The notes under the pieces are model-generated. The model was not told where the DNA came from and ran no database searches. It worked only from the letters and a program-made list of their open reading frames with translations. DNA of 64,000 bases, taken from Thermomicrobiales bacterium (GTDB taxonomy: Bacteria; Chloroflexota; Chloroflexia; Thermomicrobiales; UBA6265). The stretch covers positions 24,640 through 88,639 of the forward strand of contig JAUJOZ010000018.1 in the NCBI GenBank assembly GCA_030447415.1, given 5' to 3'. The position numbers and the translations under genes are program-made. Shown piece by piece: positions 46,148 to 55,046 of the stretch. Position 1 is the first letter of the stretch, and every line of letters begins with the position of its first letter.

Positions 46148-46681
46148 GTGAGCACCAGGCTCGTCAAGGGGACCGCGGTGGTCAGCATCACGGACGGGAC
46201 CAAGCTGGGGACGGTGGACCACGTCTACCTCGACCCGGCCTCGAAGCAGATCGTCGGGTTCACTTTCCACACCGGTGGGTTCCTCGGCGGTCGGTCGTCG
46301 GGCGTCGTCGACGTCAGCGATGTCCATTCCATCGGCCAGGACGCCGTGACGCTCGCCGATACCTCCGCCGTTCGCAGCGGGGTGGCGGTCAACCCCCGGT
46401 GCGGCGATTTGGTCGATCTTGAGGAGCTGCTCAAGCGCAAGGTGATGACCGAGGGTGGTACCTACGTCGGGCAGATCGCGGCCGTCGAGTTCGGTCAGGA
46501 CTCTTACCGCCTGCTGCGGATCGAGGTGTCGCCCGGCTCCTTCAAGGATCACGAGACGATCCCGGCCGAGGAGATCGTCAGCATCGGCGCCGAGCTGGTC
46601 GTCATCTCCGACGCGATCGGCGTTGGGATGGGCGCAACCGTGGGCGCGGGCACCGAGACGACACTGGTCGTCGGGGGCTAG
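46148..46681 (+). CDS. PRC-barrel domain protein
   Basis: This is a 177-residue protein with two PRC-barrel-like halves: LVKGTAVVSITDGTKLGTVD with HVYLDPASKQIVGFTF, and VMTEGGTYVGQIAAVEFGQD. The GTG start at 46148 is chosen over ATG 46103, because 46103 lies inside the palindrome and AAGGGG precedes the GTG. The C-terminus is Gly/Thr/Val-rich. PRC-barrels bind proteins or RNA; the role here is unknown. Confidence 0.82.
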   Translation: MSTRLVKGTAVVSITDGTKLGTVDHVYLDPASKQIVGFTFHTGGFLGGRSSGVVDVSDVHSIGQDAVTLADTSAVRSGVAVNPRCGDLVDLEELLKRKVMTEGGTYVGQIAAVEFGQDSYRLLRIEVSPGSFKDHETIPAEEIVSIGAELVVISDAIGVGMGATVGAGTETTLVVGG

Positions 46682-46867
46682 GCCACTGGGCAAGCTGTGA
46701 GTCGTCCTCGAGGCGCCGCCGGTTGCCTCTGCCCCCGAACGCCCTCCCTCTCCCAGCATCGGGCCAGGTGCGGACTGGGTCGCGGCCGGGGCGGGAGCCG
46801 CTCCACTGAGCCTAGGGCTCGTTGGGCCGTCGCCCACGGGTGCCGGTTGCACGCCTCGCACAACGCC

Positions 46868-46894
46868 AGCGGCCCGCCGGTGAGGCGGGCCGCT
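46868..46894. terminator. Hairpin terminator between converging genes
   Basis: An 11-base perfect stem AGCGGCCCGCC with its complement encloses GGTGA. It lies ~190 bases after the PRC-barrel stop and ~110 bases after the cold-shock gene stop (minus strand). No long T-run follows on either strand. Confidence 0.55.
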
Positions 46895-47001
46895 GTCTCG
46901 TGCGGGTGCGGGGGCTGCTAGATGCTCGCCGGACGCAACGCCCGGCGGCGACGTTCCCGGGGTGGTTCCGGGGGAGTCCCGTGATGGGGCCCGAGGCGGG
47001 C

Positions 47002-47229
47002 CTACTCCTCGTCGACCGGCATGACGCGCACCGCGCGCCGCCGGCTCGGATCCCGCGGGTCCGGCTCCTCGTCAAAACTGATCCGCTGCCCCTCGCGGAG
47101 CAGGTCGAACCCATTGTTCTCGACCGCCGACCGGTGGAAGAACAGGTCGTTGCGACCGCCCGACCCGTCCGGTGCTACGAAGCCAAAACCCTTGTCGTCG
47201 CGAATGGTCTTGATCGTTCCTGTTGCCAT
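47002..47229 (-). CDS. Cold-shock (CspA-type) protein
   Basis: This is a 75-residue single OB-fold RNA chaperone. The RNP1-like motif KGFGFVAPD and RNP2-like LFFHRSA are intact, beginning MATGTIKTIRD. The ATG at 47229 follows AAGGAA. The C-terminal ~20 residues are charged (EEPDPRDPSRRRAVRV). Likely cold or growth-phase regulated, as in the family. Confidence 0.92.
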   Translation of the reverse strand: MATGTIKTIRDDKGFGFVAPDGSGGRNDLFFHRSAVENNGFDLLREGQRISFDEEPDPRDPSRRRAVRVMPVDEE

Positions 47230-47715
47230 GCTTGTCGTTCCTTCTGCGCCCGGCACTTCTGGCTAGTGTAGCACCTCGTTCCGGCCGGCGATACGCCGCG
47301 CGACGCCCCGATCGTCTTGGTGATCCCGGGAACCAAGACGATGAATGCCGGCTCGCCGCATTCCCGCTCACCACCTCGGGGCCTGATGCCGGATCCGCCG
47401 CCCCGGTGCATCACCGCCGGTGGCCTGCTCCTCACCGACTTCATCTGGTGGACAATCCCCGCCGCCACGAGCACGGCTCCGGCAAGCTGGGCCCGGCGGC
47501 GCGTTCGCCGGATACTCGACGTAGCGCCAAGTTCTGAGCCCACCGTGCCGGACCCCGCGTGCCGCCGGTGCCGCATCAACCGGCTTCTCCTTCAACCCGG
47601 CTGGGTGGCCTCCAACGCTATCCCTACGCTCAGGTCTGCCGGACGCGTGGCCGGGCAACGCTCCGAAGGATGGTCCCCGGCGGGACGAGCCAGCCCACGG
47701 GAAGGAGTATCGGAG
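47230..47715. other. Gap upstream of the PhoD gene
   Basis: This is 486 bases between the cold-shock gene (minus) and the phosphatase (plus). It holds the cold-shock promoter and probably a long leader for one or both genes. No RNA gene or ORF is supported. Confidence 0.4.
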
Positions 47716-49380
47716 ATGCCGCATCTCCAGCCGCGTTCGCACTCCGCCGGGGCCGGGCTGGTTCTCATCGCCGCGCTGGTCGTGGGCGGCGTCGTGTCCG
47801 CCGTTCCCGAACCGAACGCCGGGGTGCGGCGGGCCGCGGCGTCGCAGCAGACCGCGGGAACCATGGCCGCGTCCCGCGTTCCCGCGCTGCCGTCCCGCTG
47901 GATCGACGTCACCCATGGCGTCGCCAGTGGCGACGTCACTGCCCAGAGCGCCGTGATCTGGGCCCGCGCCAGCCGGGGGCCGGCCCAGATGCACGTCGCC
48001 TACGCCACCGACCCGGCTTTCGCCGCGCCGCGGTTCGCCGAAACGACGCCCGGCGCAGCCACCGTCGCCACCGACTTCACCACGACCCTCAGACTCGACG
48101 GGCTCCTCCCCGACACCCTCTATCACTACCGTGTCTGGTTCACCGACGGCTCGGGACAGACGGGGGCACCGGCCGGCGGACACCCGGCCGGCTCCTTCCG
48201 CACCGCCCCGCCGCCAGGCACCCGCCGTCCTGTCAGCTTCACCGTCGGCGGCGATGTCGGCGGCCAGCGGTACTGCCGCCGCCCGGACGCCGGCTACGCG
48301 ATCTTCGCTCGGATGGAAGCGCTGGCCCCGTCGTTCTTCATCGCCAACGGCGACCTGATCTACGCCGACGGCGCCTGCCCGGCCGAAGGTCCGACGCGGG
48401 GGGGCGCCGACTGGACCAACATCGCCGGCGATTTCCCGAGCATCGCCGACCCCGCCGTGGATTGGACGGACCAGGAGCTGGTGCGGGAGGTCTACGACGA
48501 GCACTGGCGCTATAACCGCGAGGATCCCCACTACCAGCGCTTCCTCCAGACCACGTCGATGTATGCCCAATGGGACGACCACGAGGTGATCGACAACTTC
48601 GGCGCGACCTGGGCGTTCTGGAATCGGGACAACCGCGACCGGCCCGGCTACCGCAACCTGGTCAGGGCCGGGCGCGATGCCTTCTTCGCGTGGAACCCGA
48701 TCGACCGCAACCCGGAGGAGCCGAACCGCATCTATCGGCGTTTCAGCTGGGGGGCCGACCTCGACCTCTTCCTGCTCGACGGCCGTTCCTACCGCACGCG
48801 CAACGACCGCGAGGGCGTGCCGCCGGGCGAGGAGGCGTTGCTCGGCGCGGCCCAGTTGCGATGGCTGCAGCAGGGCCTCCTCATCTCCACCGCCACCTGG
48901 AAGGTGGTCAGCAGCGATGTCCCGCTCTCGATCCCGACCGGCAGCCGGGCCGAGGTCTTCGGTCGGGACGCGTTCGCCAACGGCACCGGGGCCGACTCCT
49001 CGGCCCGGACCGGCTTCGAGCGGGAGCTGACGGAGCTGCTGACTTTCCTCGACGACACCAACGTCGAGAACGTCGTCTTCGTCGTCATGGACGTCCATTT
49101 CGCGATGACGATCCGCTACGAGACCGACCCCAACGGCGACGGCGACCTCCTTGTCTTCCACGAGCTGGTCAGCGGCCCGAACAGCGCCATCGCCCTCCCG
49201 CCGGTGGACCTCGACCCGACGTTCAACCCGACCGTTCTCTACCGCGAGGGCGAGCTGTTCAATTTTCAGTACGTCCGCTTGGAGCCAGCCACCGACGGCA
49301 CTACCCACCTCGTCGCCGACGTCCGGGGGGAGGACGGTCTGCGCCGCCCCGGCTCCCTCCTCGATCTGGCGCCACGGTGA
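47716..49380 (+). CDS. phoD: Alkaline phosphatase/phosphodiesterase, PhoD family
   Basis: This is a 554-residue secreted metallophosphoesterase. A signal peptide (AGLVLIAALVVGGVVSAVP) is followed by the PhoD N-terminal Ig-like domain starting THGVASGDVTAQSAVIWARA and DTLYHYRVWF. The catalytic domain contains FTVGGDVGGQRYC, FFIANGDLIYAD, YAQWDDHEVIDNF and VMDVHF, the Asp, Asn and His metal ligands. It probably releases phosphate from phosphodiesters outside the cell. GAAGGAG precedes the ATG; a 7-base hairpin (47712-47728) spans the start codon. Confidence 0.92.
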   Translation: MPHLQPRSHSAGAGLVLIAALVVGGVVSAVPEPNAGVRRAAASQQTAGTMAASRVPALPSRWIDVTHGVASGDVTAQSAVIWARASRGPAQMHVAYATDPAFAAPRFAETTPGAATVATDFTTTLRLDGLLPDTLYHYRVWFTDGSGQTGAPAGGHPAGSFRTAPPPGTRRPVSFTVGGDVGGQRYCRRPDAGYAIFARMEALAPSFFIANGDLIYADGACPAEGPTRGGADWTNIAGDFPSIADPAVDWTDQELVREVYDEHWRYNREDPHYQRFLQTTSMYAQWDDHEVIDNFGATWAFWNRDNRDRPGYRNLVRAGRDAFFAWNPIDRNPEEPNRIYRRFSWGADLDLFLLDGRSYRTRNDREGVPPGEEALLGAAQLRWLQQGLLISTATWKVVSSDVPLSIPTGSRAEVFGRDAFANGTGADSSARTGFERELTELLTFLDDTNVENVVFVVMDVHFAMTIRYETDPNGDGDLLVFHELVSGPNSAIALPPVDLDPTFNPTVLYREGELFNFQYVRLEPATDGTTHLVADVRGEDGLRRPGSLLDLAPR

Positions 49381-49444
49381 CGAGGCAGCGGGCGGTAGGC
49401 GGGAGGATTGGCCCGACTTGCCCCCATAGTGACGGGGACACGGG

Positions 49445-50191
49445 CTACGGCACGCGGTGGAGGTAGAGGGCGAACCCCATCGTCTCCCGGCCCCAGCGCA
49501 CGTACCCGTCGCGCCACCGCCGGATGCGGTCGCGCATGGCCGGCACGTCGGGGTCGTCGGGGTGTGCCAGCGTGTAGAGTTCGACGTTGCGGGCGTAGCG
49601 GCCCTCGTAGCGGTCCCAGTCGTCGGGGCTGCTCACGGCGGCGTAGAGCGGGACGAGCCCTTCCTCCAGCGCCGCTGCCACGTTGTCGGCGTGCGTCGCG
49701 AGCTCCTCCCGCCTTCCCCCGAAGCATTCGAGGTACGCCGGGTCCGGCTCCCGCTGCCAGAACCCCTCGCCCACCACGACGTGCCCGCCGGGCTTGACCC
49801 AGCGCCCGAAGGCCCGCAGCGTTGCCCGATACCCGCCGAGGGCGTGGGTGGAGCCGACGCACAGGGCGAGGTCGAACGAGGCCGGCGCGGCGTCGAAGGC
49901 ACGGGCGTCCTGCTCCCGCAGGTCAAGGGAGCCGCCCCCGGTCCGCTCAGCCGCCGCCGCCCGCGCCTCGGAGAGGGCGCCCGGCGACAGGTCGACGCCG
50001 GTCCCGCGCGCCGCGTATCGCTCGACGAGCCGGATGAGCCATTCAGCCCGGCCGCAGCCGATGTCGAGCACCGCGCCCCCCGGCCGGAGCGCGAGCAACG
50101 CCTCGACGTCAGCCAGCTTCGCCTCGGAGACCGGCGCGGCGAACGCAATCCCCTCGTGGGCGATCCGGCTGAACTTTTCGCGGTTGACCAT
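49445..50191 (-). CDS. SAM-dependent methyltransferase
   Basis: This is a class I methyltransferase of 248 residues, start ATG 50191 after GGGGGAG. Motif I is VLDIGCGRAEWLIRL, motif II GTGVDLSPG, and the acidic loop is REQDARAFD followed by FDLALCVGSTHALGGY. The C-terminal part FALYLHRVP is typical of small-molecule methyltransferases. Substrate unknown. It converges with phoD. Confidence 0.88.
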   Translation of the reverse strand: MVNREKFSRIAHEGIAFAAPVSEAKLADVEALLALRPGGAVLDIGCGRAEWLIRLVERYAARGTGVDLSPGALSEARAAAAERTGGGSLDLREQDARAFDAAPASFDLALCVGSTHALGGYRATLRAFGRWVKPGGHVVVGEGFWQREPDPAYLECFGGRREELATHADNVAAALEEGLVPLYAAVSSPDDWDRYEGRYARNVELYTLAHPDDPDVPAMRDRIRRWRDGYVRWGRETMGFALYLHRVP

Positions 50192-50538
50192 GCTCCCCCT
50201 CGGTCTGCCTCGCCCCATCCGGACCCGACGCGGTGGCTCCGGGGCCAGCGCCCTGCCCCGGGGGACGAGCAGGATACGCGAGACCCGCCCCGACGGCACC
50301 CGTCGCCCAGGTCACCCCGGCCCGGACACGCGATACGTCGACGGAATCAAGGCGCTTCGGGCGTACCCAGGTGCTGAGGATGCGCTCGAGGCTCGACTCC
50401 ACGAGCTTCTTAGCACCGCTCTCATTAGACCAGGAGGGTGTTCATGAATCCGGCCGCCTTCGATCAGCTAGTCTTGAACGATGGCTATTCAAGGACAGCA
50501 TGGGTCTCTGACTGCGGTCGTCGGCTGGCCGGCGGGGA
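50192..50538. other. Divergent gap
   Basis: This is 347 bases between the methyltransferase and the Nudix gene. Composition is mixed and I see no supported gene. It marks the start of the accessory region. Confidence 0.35.
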
Positions 50539-51060
50539 GTGAGGTTCGTGGGACAGGCGGGCGTGGCGTACTGCCAGGGGTGCGGCGGCGTGACGGTCGA
50601 GCGCGAGGTGGGTGGGCGTCTGCGACCCGTCTGCTCGGTGTGCGGGGCGGTGACGTACCTGGATCCCAAGCTGGTGGCGGGGACCGTCATCGAGCGCGGG
50701 GGGCGACTCCTCCTCGGCCGGCGGGGGCCGAACGCCGCGGCGGCGGGTGGGTGGAGCTTCTCGGCTGGGTTCGTCGAACGGGGCGAGCGGGTGGAGGACG
50801 CCGCCGTGCGCGAGGCGCGGGAGGAGGTCGGGCTGGAGGTCGACCTTGGTCCCCTCCTCGGCCTCTACTCCAACGCCGGCGAGACGGTGGTCCTCGCGGT
50901 CTACGTCGCGCTCGCCGCCCGGGGCGAGCCGGTCGCCGGCGACGACCTGGACACGGTCGGCTGGTTCGCCCCCAATGCCCTGCCACCGCTCGCCTTCCCC
51001 CGCGACGCCCGCATCCTCGCCGACTGGCGCGCCTGGCGGGAAGCGTCCGTCGGCCGGTAG
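50539..51060 (+). CDS. Nudix hydrolase with N-terminal zinc ribbon
   Basis: This is a 173-residue protein. YCQGCGG and VCSVCGA form a zinc ribbon. The Nudix box GFVERGERVEDAAVREAREE followed by VGL is complete. This NudC-like layout hydrolyses NAD(H), ADP-ribose or other nucleoside diphosphate derivatives. GTG 50539 is used; GTG 50548 is possible. Confidence 0.88.
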   Translation: MRFVGQAGVAYCQGCGGVTVEREVGGRLRPVCSVCGAVTYLDPKLVAGTVIERGGRLLLGRRGPNAAAAGGWSFSAGFVERGERVEDAAVREAREEVGLEVDLGPLLGLYSNAGETVVLAVYVALAARGEPVAGDDLDTVGWFAPNALPPLAFPRDARILADWRAWREASVGR

Positions 51061-51149
51061 ACGGCGTGAGACCGCTCCGCTCCGGCACGGAGGCCGGCCA
51101 GACGGGCAGCGGCTGGTGATGGACCAGGCCGAATTAGTGAACGAGTATC

Positions 51150-51662
51150 GTGACTTCCCGGCGCGACGAGCAGCCGACGGCCATGCTTTCCTGGCCTCCG
51201 GCGATGGTGAAGGAACCAGTGCGGGTGGTGGACACCGTCTGCATCGGGAAGGAGGCGCACCGGTTGGAGGAGCGCGGCCTGGTAGCGGACCTCGACGAGC
51301 TGCTGAGCACCTACGCCGACCCGCGGCAGGAGCCGTGGACCGCGGATGTGCTGCCCGGGCTCCGGGCGCTGGCAGCCGAGCCGGGCGGCCCGGCGAGGTT
51401 GGCCCAACGTGCGGGTCTCAGCGTCCGGACTGTCCAACGCGCTCTCGCCGGGGACGCTCGCTCGCGACAGGCGGCGAGGGCGGCGTTGACGGGGTTCGCG
51501 GACGCGTCGCCGCCTGAAAGCCGGGCGTGTCCAGTCTGCGCCGCTCCCGTTGTGTCTAGCAGACCGGCCGCCCGGTACTACTCAGCCCGGTGCCGTGAGC
51601 GTGCGAAGTACGGACGGCGCAAGGCGGCGAGCGCCAACCTAGCGGGCTGGGCAGCCAACTGA
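51150..51662 (+). CDS. Helix-turn-helix / zinc-finger DNA-binding protein
   Basis: This is a ~170-residue protein with two modules. The first, TADVLPGLRALA then LAQRAGLSVRTVQRALAGD, is an HTH. The second, ACPVCAAPV with RYYSARCRERAKYGRRKA, is a Cys-rich finger. Both resemble the C-terminal modules of the Cas1 fusion at 59.1-60.7 kb (DVLPGLQGVPLR, AEAAGLSLYYC and a CxxC...CxxC ribbon), though in the opposite order. ATG 51183 is an alternative start. Probably a regulator or part of a mobile element. Confidence 0.65.
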   Translation: MTSRRDEQPTAMLSWPPAMVKEPVRVVDTVCIGKEAHRLEERGLVADLDELLSTYADPRQEPWTADVLPGLRALAAEPGGPARLAQRAGLSVRTVQRALAGDARSRQAARAALTGFADASPPESRACPVCAAPVVSSRPAARYYSARCRERAKYGRRKAASANLAGWAAN

Positions 51663-51700
51663 TGGACTCGGCCCTAGGGTCTGGATGCCAAGACGTAATC

Positions 51701-52341
51701 CTACGCCGCGCCGACCCGAGGCGAATCAAGTTCTGCTGCCCCAGGGTGTTCACAACGTTCAACGAGAGCGGCTCCAGCGCCACTATCCGTTGTCAAGAAG
51801 TCCACAATTTGCTGTCTATCTTTCTCCTGGTTGGCAAGAGCCCCTACCATGAGGACAAGCGCGAGAAATCCTGGAACAACTTCCCAGGACTGAAGGTAAT
51901 CGGTCCAATATAGCCAAGCAAAGATCAGAGTCCAAACGATGGCAACTACCAACGCCATTATTTGGCCTCTCTTCATCGATTTTAGGTACACGTCGTGATA
52001 AAGATACTGTAAGTCTCTTGGATACTCAGTACTTGCGATCTGGCGTCGAACGTGGAGGAGAAACAATTTGGAGTCCAGGACGATATAGAGCTTCCTATCA
52101 TTATCGTGTCATAGGTTAGAATTACCGCTACCAGGCTCGCGAACTAGAAGGGTAGGAGGTTCCATTCGAATCCGGTATTTTCCCAGAATCCTGCAAGGAC
52201 AGTTACAGCATTTGCTAGCGTTACGCCTTTGATGATACTGATTAGAATCGCGTAATGATCAGGCAACTGCCTGTTCACCCGTTGCGCTAGCTCTTCACGA
52301 CTCACGTTAGCGCGCATAGAACTACTGGGCACCATGCTCAC
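51701..52341 (-). pseudogene. Broken multi-helix membrane protein in low-GC DNA
   Basis: The pieces read in order: MSMVPSSSMRANVSREELAQ with YAILISIIKGVTLANAVTVL (52341-52144), then VAVILTYDTIMIGSS around 52100 in another frame, then VLDSKLFLLHVRRQIAS and IMALVVAIVWTLIFAWLYW to 51701 in a third. Together they give a membrane protein of ~200 residues with about four helices. GC content drops to roughly half here, unlike everything around it, so the DNA is recently acquired. No family recognised. Confidence 0.5.
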
Positions 52342-52689
52342 GCGGCCACAGTTTCGCCACCGCTCCCACTAAACCGTTGCGTTCGCGTCTAACAGACGGC
52401 GCACGGATGGCGGACCACGAGGCATATCGAGACTTGCGTCACTCAGGTATGCAGGCGCGGCGCCGCGAGGTACGACCGTTCACGACTTGAGCAACTAACG
52501 TGGAGACACCGGGCTCGGATGCGGCGTTGCGGCGGACGTGGCGATGACGGGCACGACGTTGACGAGTCGGTGTAGGCCTTCCCAAGGACCAACGGCGTGT
52601 CCCTTCCCCGACCCTCTCGTCCTGCCGGCAGTCCGGTGCCAATCGGTTCCCCTAACCCACGACACTTCCGGTAGGCTCGGCAGGCTCTA
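52342..52689. other. Gap left of the IS630 insertion
   Basis: This is 348 bases of mixed composition without a supported gene. It contains one copy (52647-52667) of a 21-bp direct repeat. Confidence 0.4.
52647..52667. repeat. 21-bp direct repeat, copy 1
   Basis: TTCCCCTAACCCACGACACT plus T. It matches 54980-55000 in 20 of 21 positions, same orientation, and lies just left of the IS630 element. Confidence 0.6.
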
Positions 52690-52697
52690 GTGGTTCG

Positions 52698-53375
52698 TCA
52701 ATCCTCAAACGCCGGGTAGAGTCGGCGGAGTCGGGTGCGCGCGTCGGCGGTGGTGAACTGCCAGTCGATCCGCTTGGTCTGCGCGTTGCGCCGGCGCGCC
52801 CAGGCGGCCGCCTCCCGCGCCATGGCGTCCCGGTCGGGCAGCCGCTGGCGCAGGCACTGCCGCTGGAGCGCGCTCAGCTCGAGCTCGGCCATGTTCAGCC
52901 AGGAGCCGTGCTTGGGCGTGTGGTGGATCTCCAGCTTGTCCGCCAACCGCTTGGCCTCAGCGGGCGGGAAGGCCGCGTACAGCGACGCCGGGGAGTGGGT
53001 GTTGAGCTGGTCGAGGACGAGCACGATCGTCTCCGCCTCCGGGTAGTGGACGTCGACCAGTCGCTTCAGGCAGGCGGCGAAGTCGAGCCGCGTCCGCTGG
53101 TCGCTGACCAGCACCGCGCGCCAGCCCCGCAGCGGCTCGGTCGCCAGGAAGAGGTTCGCCACCCCGCCACGGACGTACTCCGGATCGGCGCGGGTCGGGC
53201 GGCCGGGGGCTGTGGGCCGCGGCGGGCGCGCCTCCCCAAGCAACTGGCGGCTGGTCTCGTCGAGGCAGACGACGGGGCGGCCGGGGTCATACGAGCGCTG
53301 GTAGACCGACAAGACGTCCTCCATGTGCCACACGAAGGCCGGGTCCGCCGTCGGCGCCAGGCACCACTGCTCCAC
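52698..53375 (-). CDS. IS630 transposase, catalytic half
   Basis: This is the DDE domain of an IS630-type transposase, 225 residues: RPVVCLDETSRQLLGEARPP (first Asp), ETIVLVLDQLNTHSPASLYA (second Asp) and IHHTPKHGSWLNMAELELSA (Glu). The C-terminus RIDWQFTTADARTRLRRLYP is intact. The reading frame upstream (NELKPWLVEQWCLAP) connects to the N-terminal half through a shift near 53430. It is either a programmed frameshift product or a mutation. Confidence 0.85.
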   Translation of the reverse strand: MEQWCLAPTADPAFVWHMEDVLSVYQRSYDPGRPVVCLDETSRQLLGEARPPRPTAPGRPTRADPEYVRGGVANLFLATEPLRGWRAVLVSDQRTRLDFAACLKRLVDVHYPEAETIVLVLDQLNTHSPASLYAAFPPAEAKRLADKLEIHHTPKHGSWLNMAELELSALQRQCLRQRLPDRDAMAREAAAWARRRNAQTKRIDWQFTTADARTRLRRLYPAFED

Positions 53376-53892
53376 TAGCCACGGCTTGAGCTCGTTTTTG
53401 AGCGTCTGGCGCGCGGTCTCGTGGAGAGATCGCCTCCACCACCTCCAGCCGGACCAGTTCGTCGGCGAGCAGGCGCAGGCTCCAGCGGGCGGCGCCTCCG
53501 GCGCCTCCGAGCAGGCCAGGGCGATCAGCCTGGCCTCCCCGTTCTCCGTCGAGCGCGCGCTCGTAGACGCGGTCGGGCCGCTTCCGCTCCAGGGTCGGGG
53601 CCAACCCTTCGGCGACGAACTGCCGGCGCACGCGCAGGACGGTGCTCGGATCGACGTCCAGCGCCCCGGCGATCGCGGCGTCCGACCAGCCGGGGCCGCC
53701 CTCGCCGTGGTCGGCCTTCAGCAGGATGCGGGCGCGGGGGAGCATGCGGGCCGGGGCCACACCGGCCCCCACGAGGCCGCGCACCTCGGCGCGCTGCGCC
53801 TCGGTCAGGACGACGCGGTAGGGGTAGGCCACGGCGGGGCTCCTTCGCGAGACCACGGGTCGGTCCCCACCCGAGCGCAGCCGCCATGCCAC
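53287..53892 (-). CDS. IS630 transposase, N-terminal DNA-binding half
   Basis: The helix-turn-helix half starts near YRVVLTEAQRAEVRGLVGAG, followed by SDAAIAGALDVDPSTVLRVR, RQFVAEGLAPTLERKRPDR and LRLLADELVRLEVVEAIS. The correct frame leaves and returns once between ~53500 and 53560, and leaves again near 53430 to join the catalytic half. The last ~45 residues of this frame are therefore not real protein. Confidence 0.75.
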   Translation of the reverse strand: MAWRLRSGGDRPVVSRRSPAVAYPYRVVLTEAQRAEVRGLVGAGVAPARMLPRARILLKADHGEGGPGWSDAAIAGALDVDPSTVLRVRRQFVAEGLAPTLERKRPDRVYERALDGERGGQADRPGLLGGAGGAARWSLRLLADELVRLEVVEAISPRDRAPDAQKRAQAVASGAVVPGADGGPGLRVAHGGRLVGLPALV

Positions 53893-53978
53893 CAGCGAAT
53901 CAGCCCTGACGGACCACTAGAGGCGTGCATGCTACCATGGCGATGCCCCGCGCGACGCACACGGCCTAGGGAGTCGGG

Positions 53979-54554
53979 ATGCCCGGATGGCTCAGCGGCC
54001 TTCTCTCCTGGCTTTGGGATTTGGTCGCGAGCGGGGGGTTTGGCCTCTTTCTCGGCGCCTTGCTCGGCGCGCTGTTTGGCTACGTCGGCACCATCCTGTT
54101 TGACCGCCGGGAGACCCAAGCGCGGCGGGATGTGCTCGTGCGCTCGCTGAGGGAGGAAATCGAGCCTTGGCGCAAAGAGCACTTCTACCGCTTCGTCATC
54201 GGCATCGCAAACTGGGTAGACCCGATACCGTTAGCGTCGATAGACCACCTTCTCGACGGTCACGTACTCGACGCCCGCGATGACGCCGACCTCATCGTGT
54301 GGCTCGTCAGGCTTCGGCGGCGCACGGACCAACACAATGAGTATTGCCGCGTCCACAATGAAACCCATTACACGATGCAACATGAGATTGACCAACGCAG
54401 CCACCATCATAGGGTGGCGCAGGACAGCTACATTCGCTGGCTCGTCGTTCGCGATGATGTCATCAAGGAGCTCGACCGCAAGGACTACGGATCAAGGGTC
54501 ACACTACCGCCCCAACGCGACATGCCGCCCGAGCCCGAACCGCCGCGAACGTAG
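53979..54554 (+). CDS. Membrane-anchored hypothetical protein
   Basis: This is a 191-residue protein with an N-terminal pair of hydrophobic stretches (GLLSWLWDLVASGGFGLFLG and LGALFGYVGTILF), then a basic RRETQARRDVLVRSLREEIE and a soluble His/Asp-rich domain (NEYCRVHNETHYTMQHEID), ending in a Pro/Glu tail. The arrangement suggests a membrane-tethered cytoplasmic domain. No family recognised. Located between the IS630 element and the repeat array. Confidence 0.6.
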   Translation: MPGWLSGLLSWLWDLVASGGFGLFLGALLGALFGYVGTILFDRRETQARRDVLVRSLREEIEPWRKEHFYRFVIGIANWVDPIPLASIDHLLDGHVLDARDDADLIVWLVRLRRRTDQHNEYCRVHNETHYTMQHEIDQRSHHHRVAQDSYIRWLVVRDDVIKELDRKDYGSRVTLPPQRDMPPEPEPPRT

Positions 54555-55046
54555 AGGGCGCTAGCCTTAGCTCAAGCCGAACAATACGCCGGTTATCTGT
54601 CATCATCCCACGGAAATGCACGCCTCTAAATCTTGTGACCTCTCGCACGAGCGTCCGTCCCACACCATGGGGCGTGCCTGCCTCATCAGCACGTGGAGCG
54701 TGTTCCCGCCGGCGTCAACAGCTAGCAGACCGGTGCCAGCGGCCACATGCAGTACCCACCCCCCGGCTCGTGCGGCCAGGCGTAGGCTTGGCACGTACCG
54801 GCCCCAAAACCGGCGCGCCACTTCGACGTTGGCGGCCGCTTCATCGGACCTCCGTGGCGGCGCCCCGGAATGCGGCCTACGCACCGTTGCTGCGGATCGT
54901 CCCAGCAAGCGTAAGTTCGGCACGGCCCGTGCCGCCCCCGAGGCCGACGCCGGCCCAGCGCCCGACGGGCACCGGCGAATTCCCCTAACCCGCGACACTT
55001 TTGTCCCATCCCCCTCCCTGCGTTGACGGGATAAGAGATACGGCCC
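54555..55046. other. Gap before the repeat array
   Basis: This is 492 bases with no supported gene. It contains the second copy (54980-55000) of the 21-bp direct repeat, immediately before the repeat array. Confidence 0.4.
54980..55000. repeat. 21-bp direct repeat, copy 2
   Basis: TTCCCCTAACCCGCGACACT plus T, the partner of 52647-52667. The two copies enclose the IS630 element and the membrane-anchored gene, and copy 2 ends ~50 bases before the first array unit. Confidence 0.6.

Larger units (their letters stand above)
52690..53917. mobile_element. Complete IS630-family insertion sequence
   Basis: The ends GTGGTTCGTCA (left) and TGACGGACCAC (right) are inverted repeats with one difference in 11. 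The element is flanked by TA on both sides (52688-52689 and 53918-53919), the IS630 target duplication. Length 1228 bp. It contains a transposase in the minus direction with a break between its two halves. Confidence 0.8.

Noticed and set aside
47317..47715. Upstream extension of the PhoD frame
   Set aside because: Residues look random and the signal peptide begins at ATG 47716 with a good ribosome site.
54603..54998. 131-codon minus-strand ORF
   Set aside because: Overlapping frames of similar length on both strands, no ribosome site, no domain; probably non-coding.
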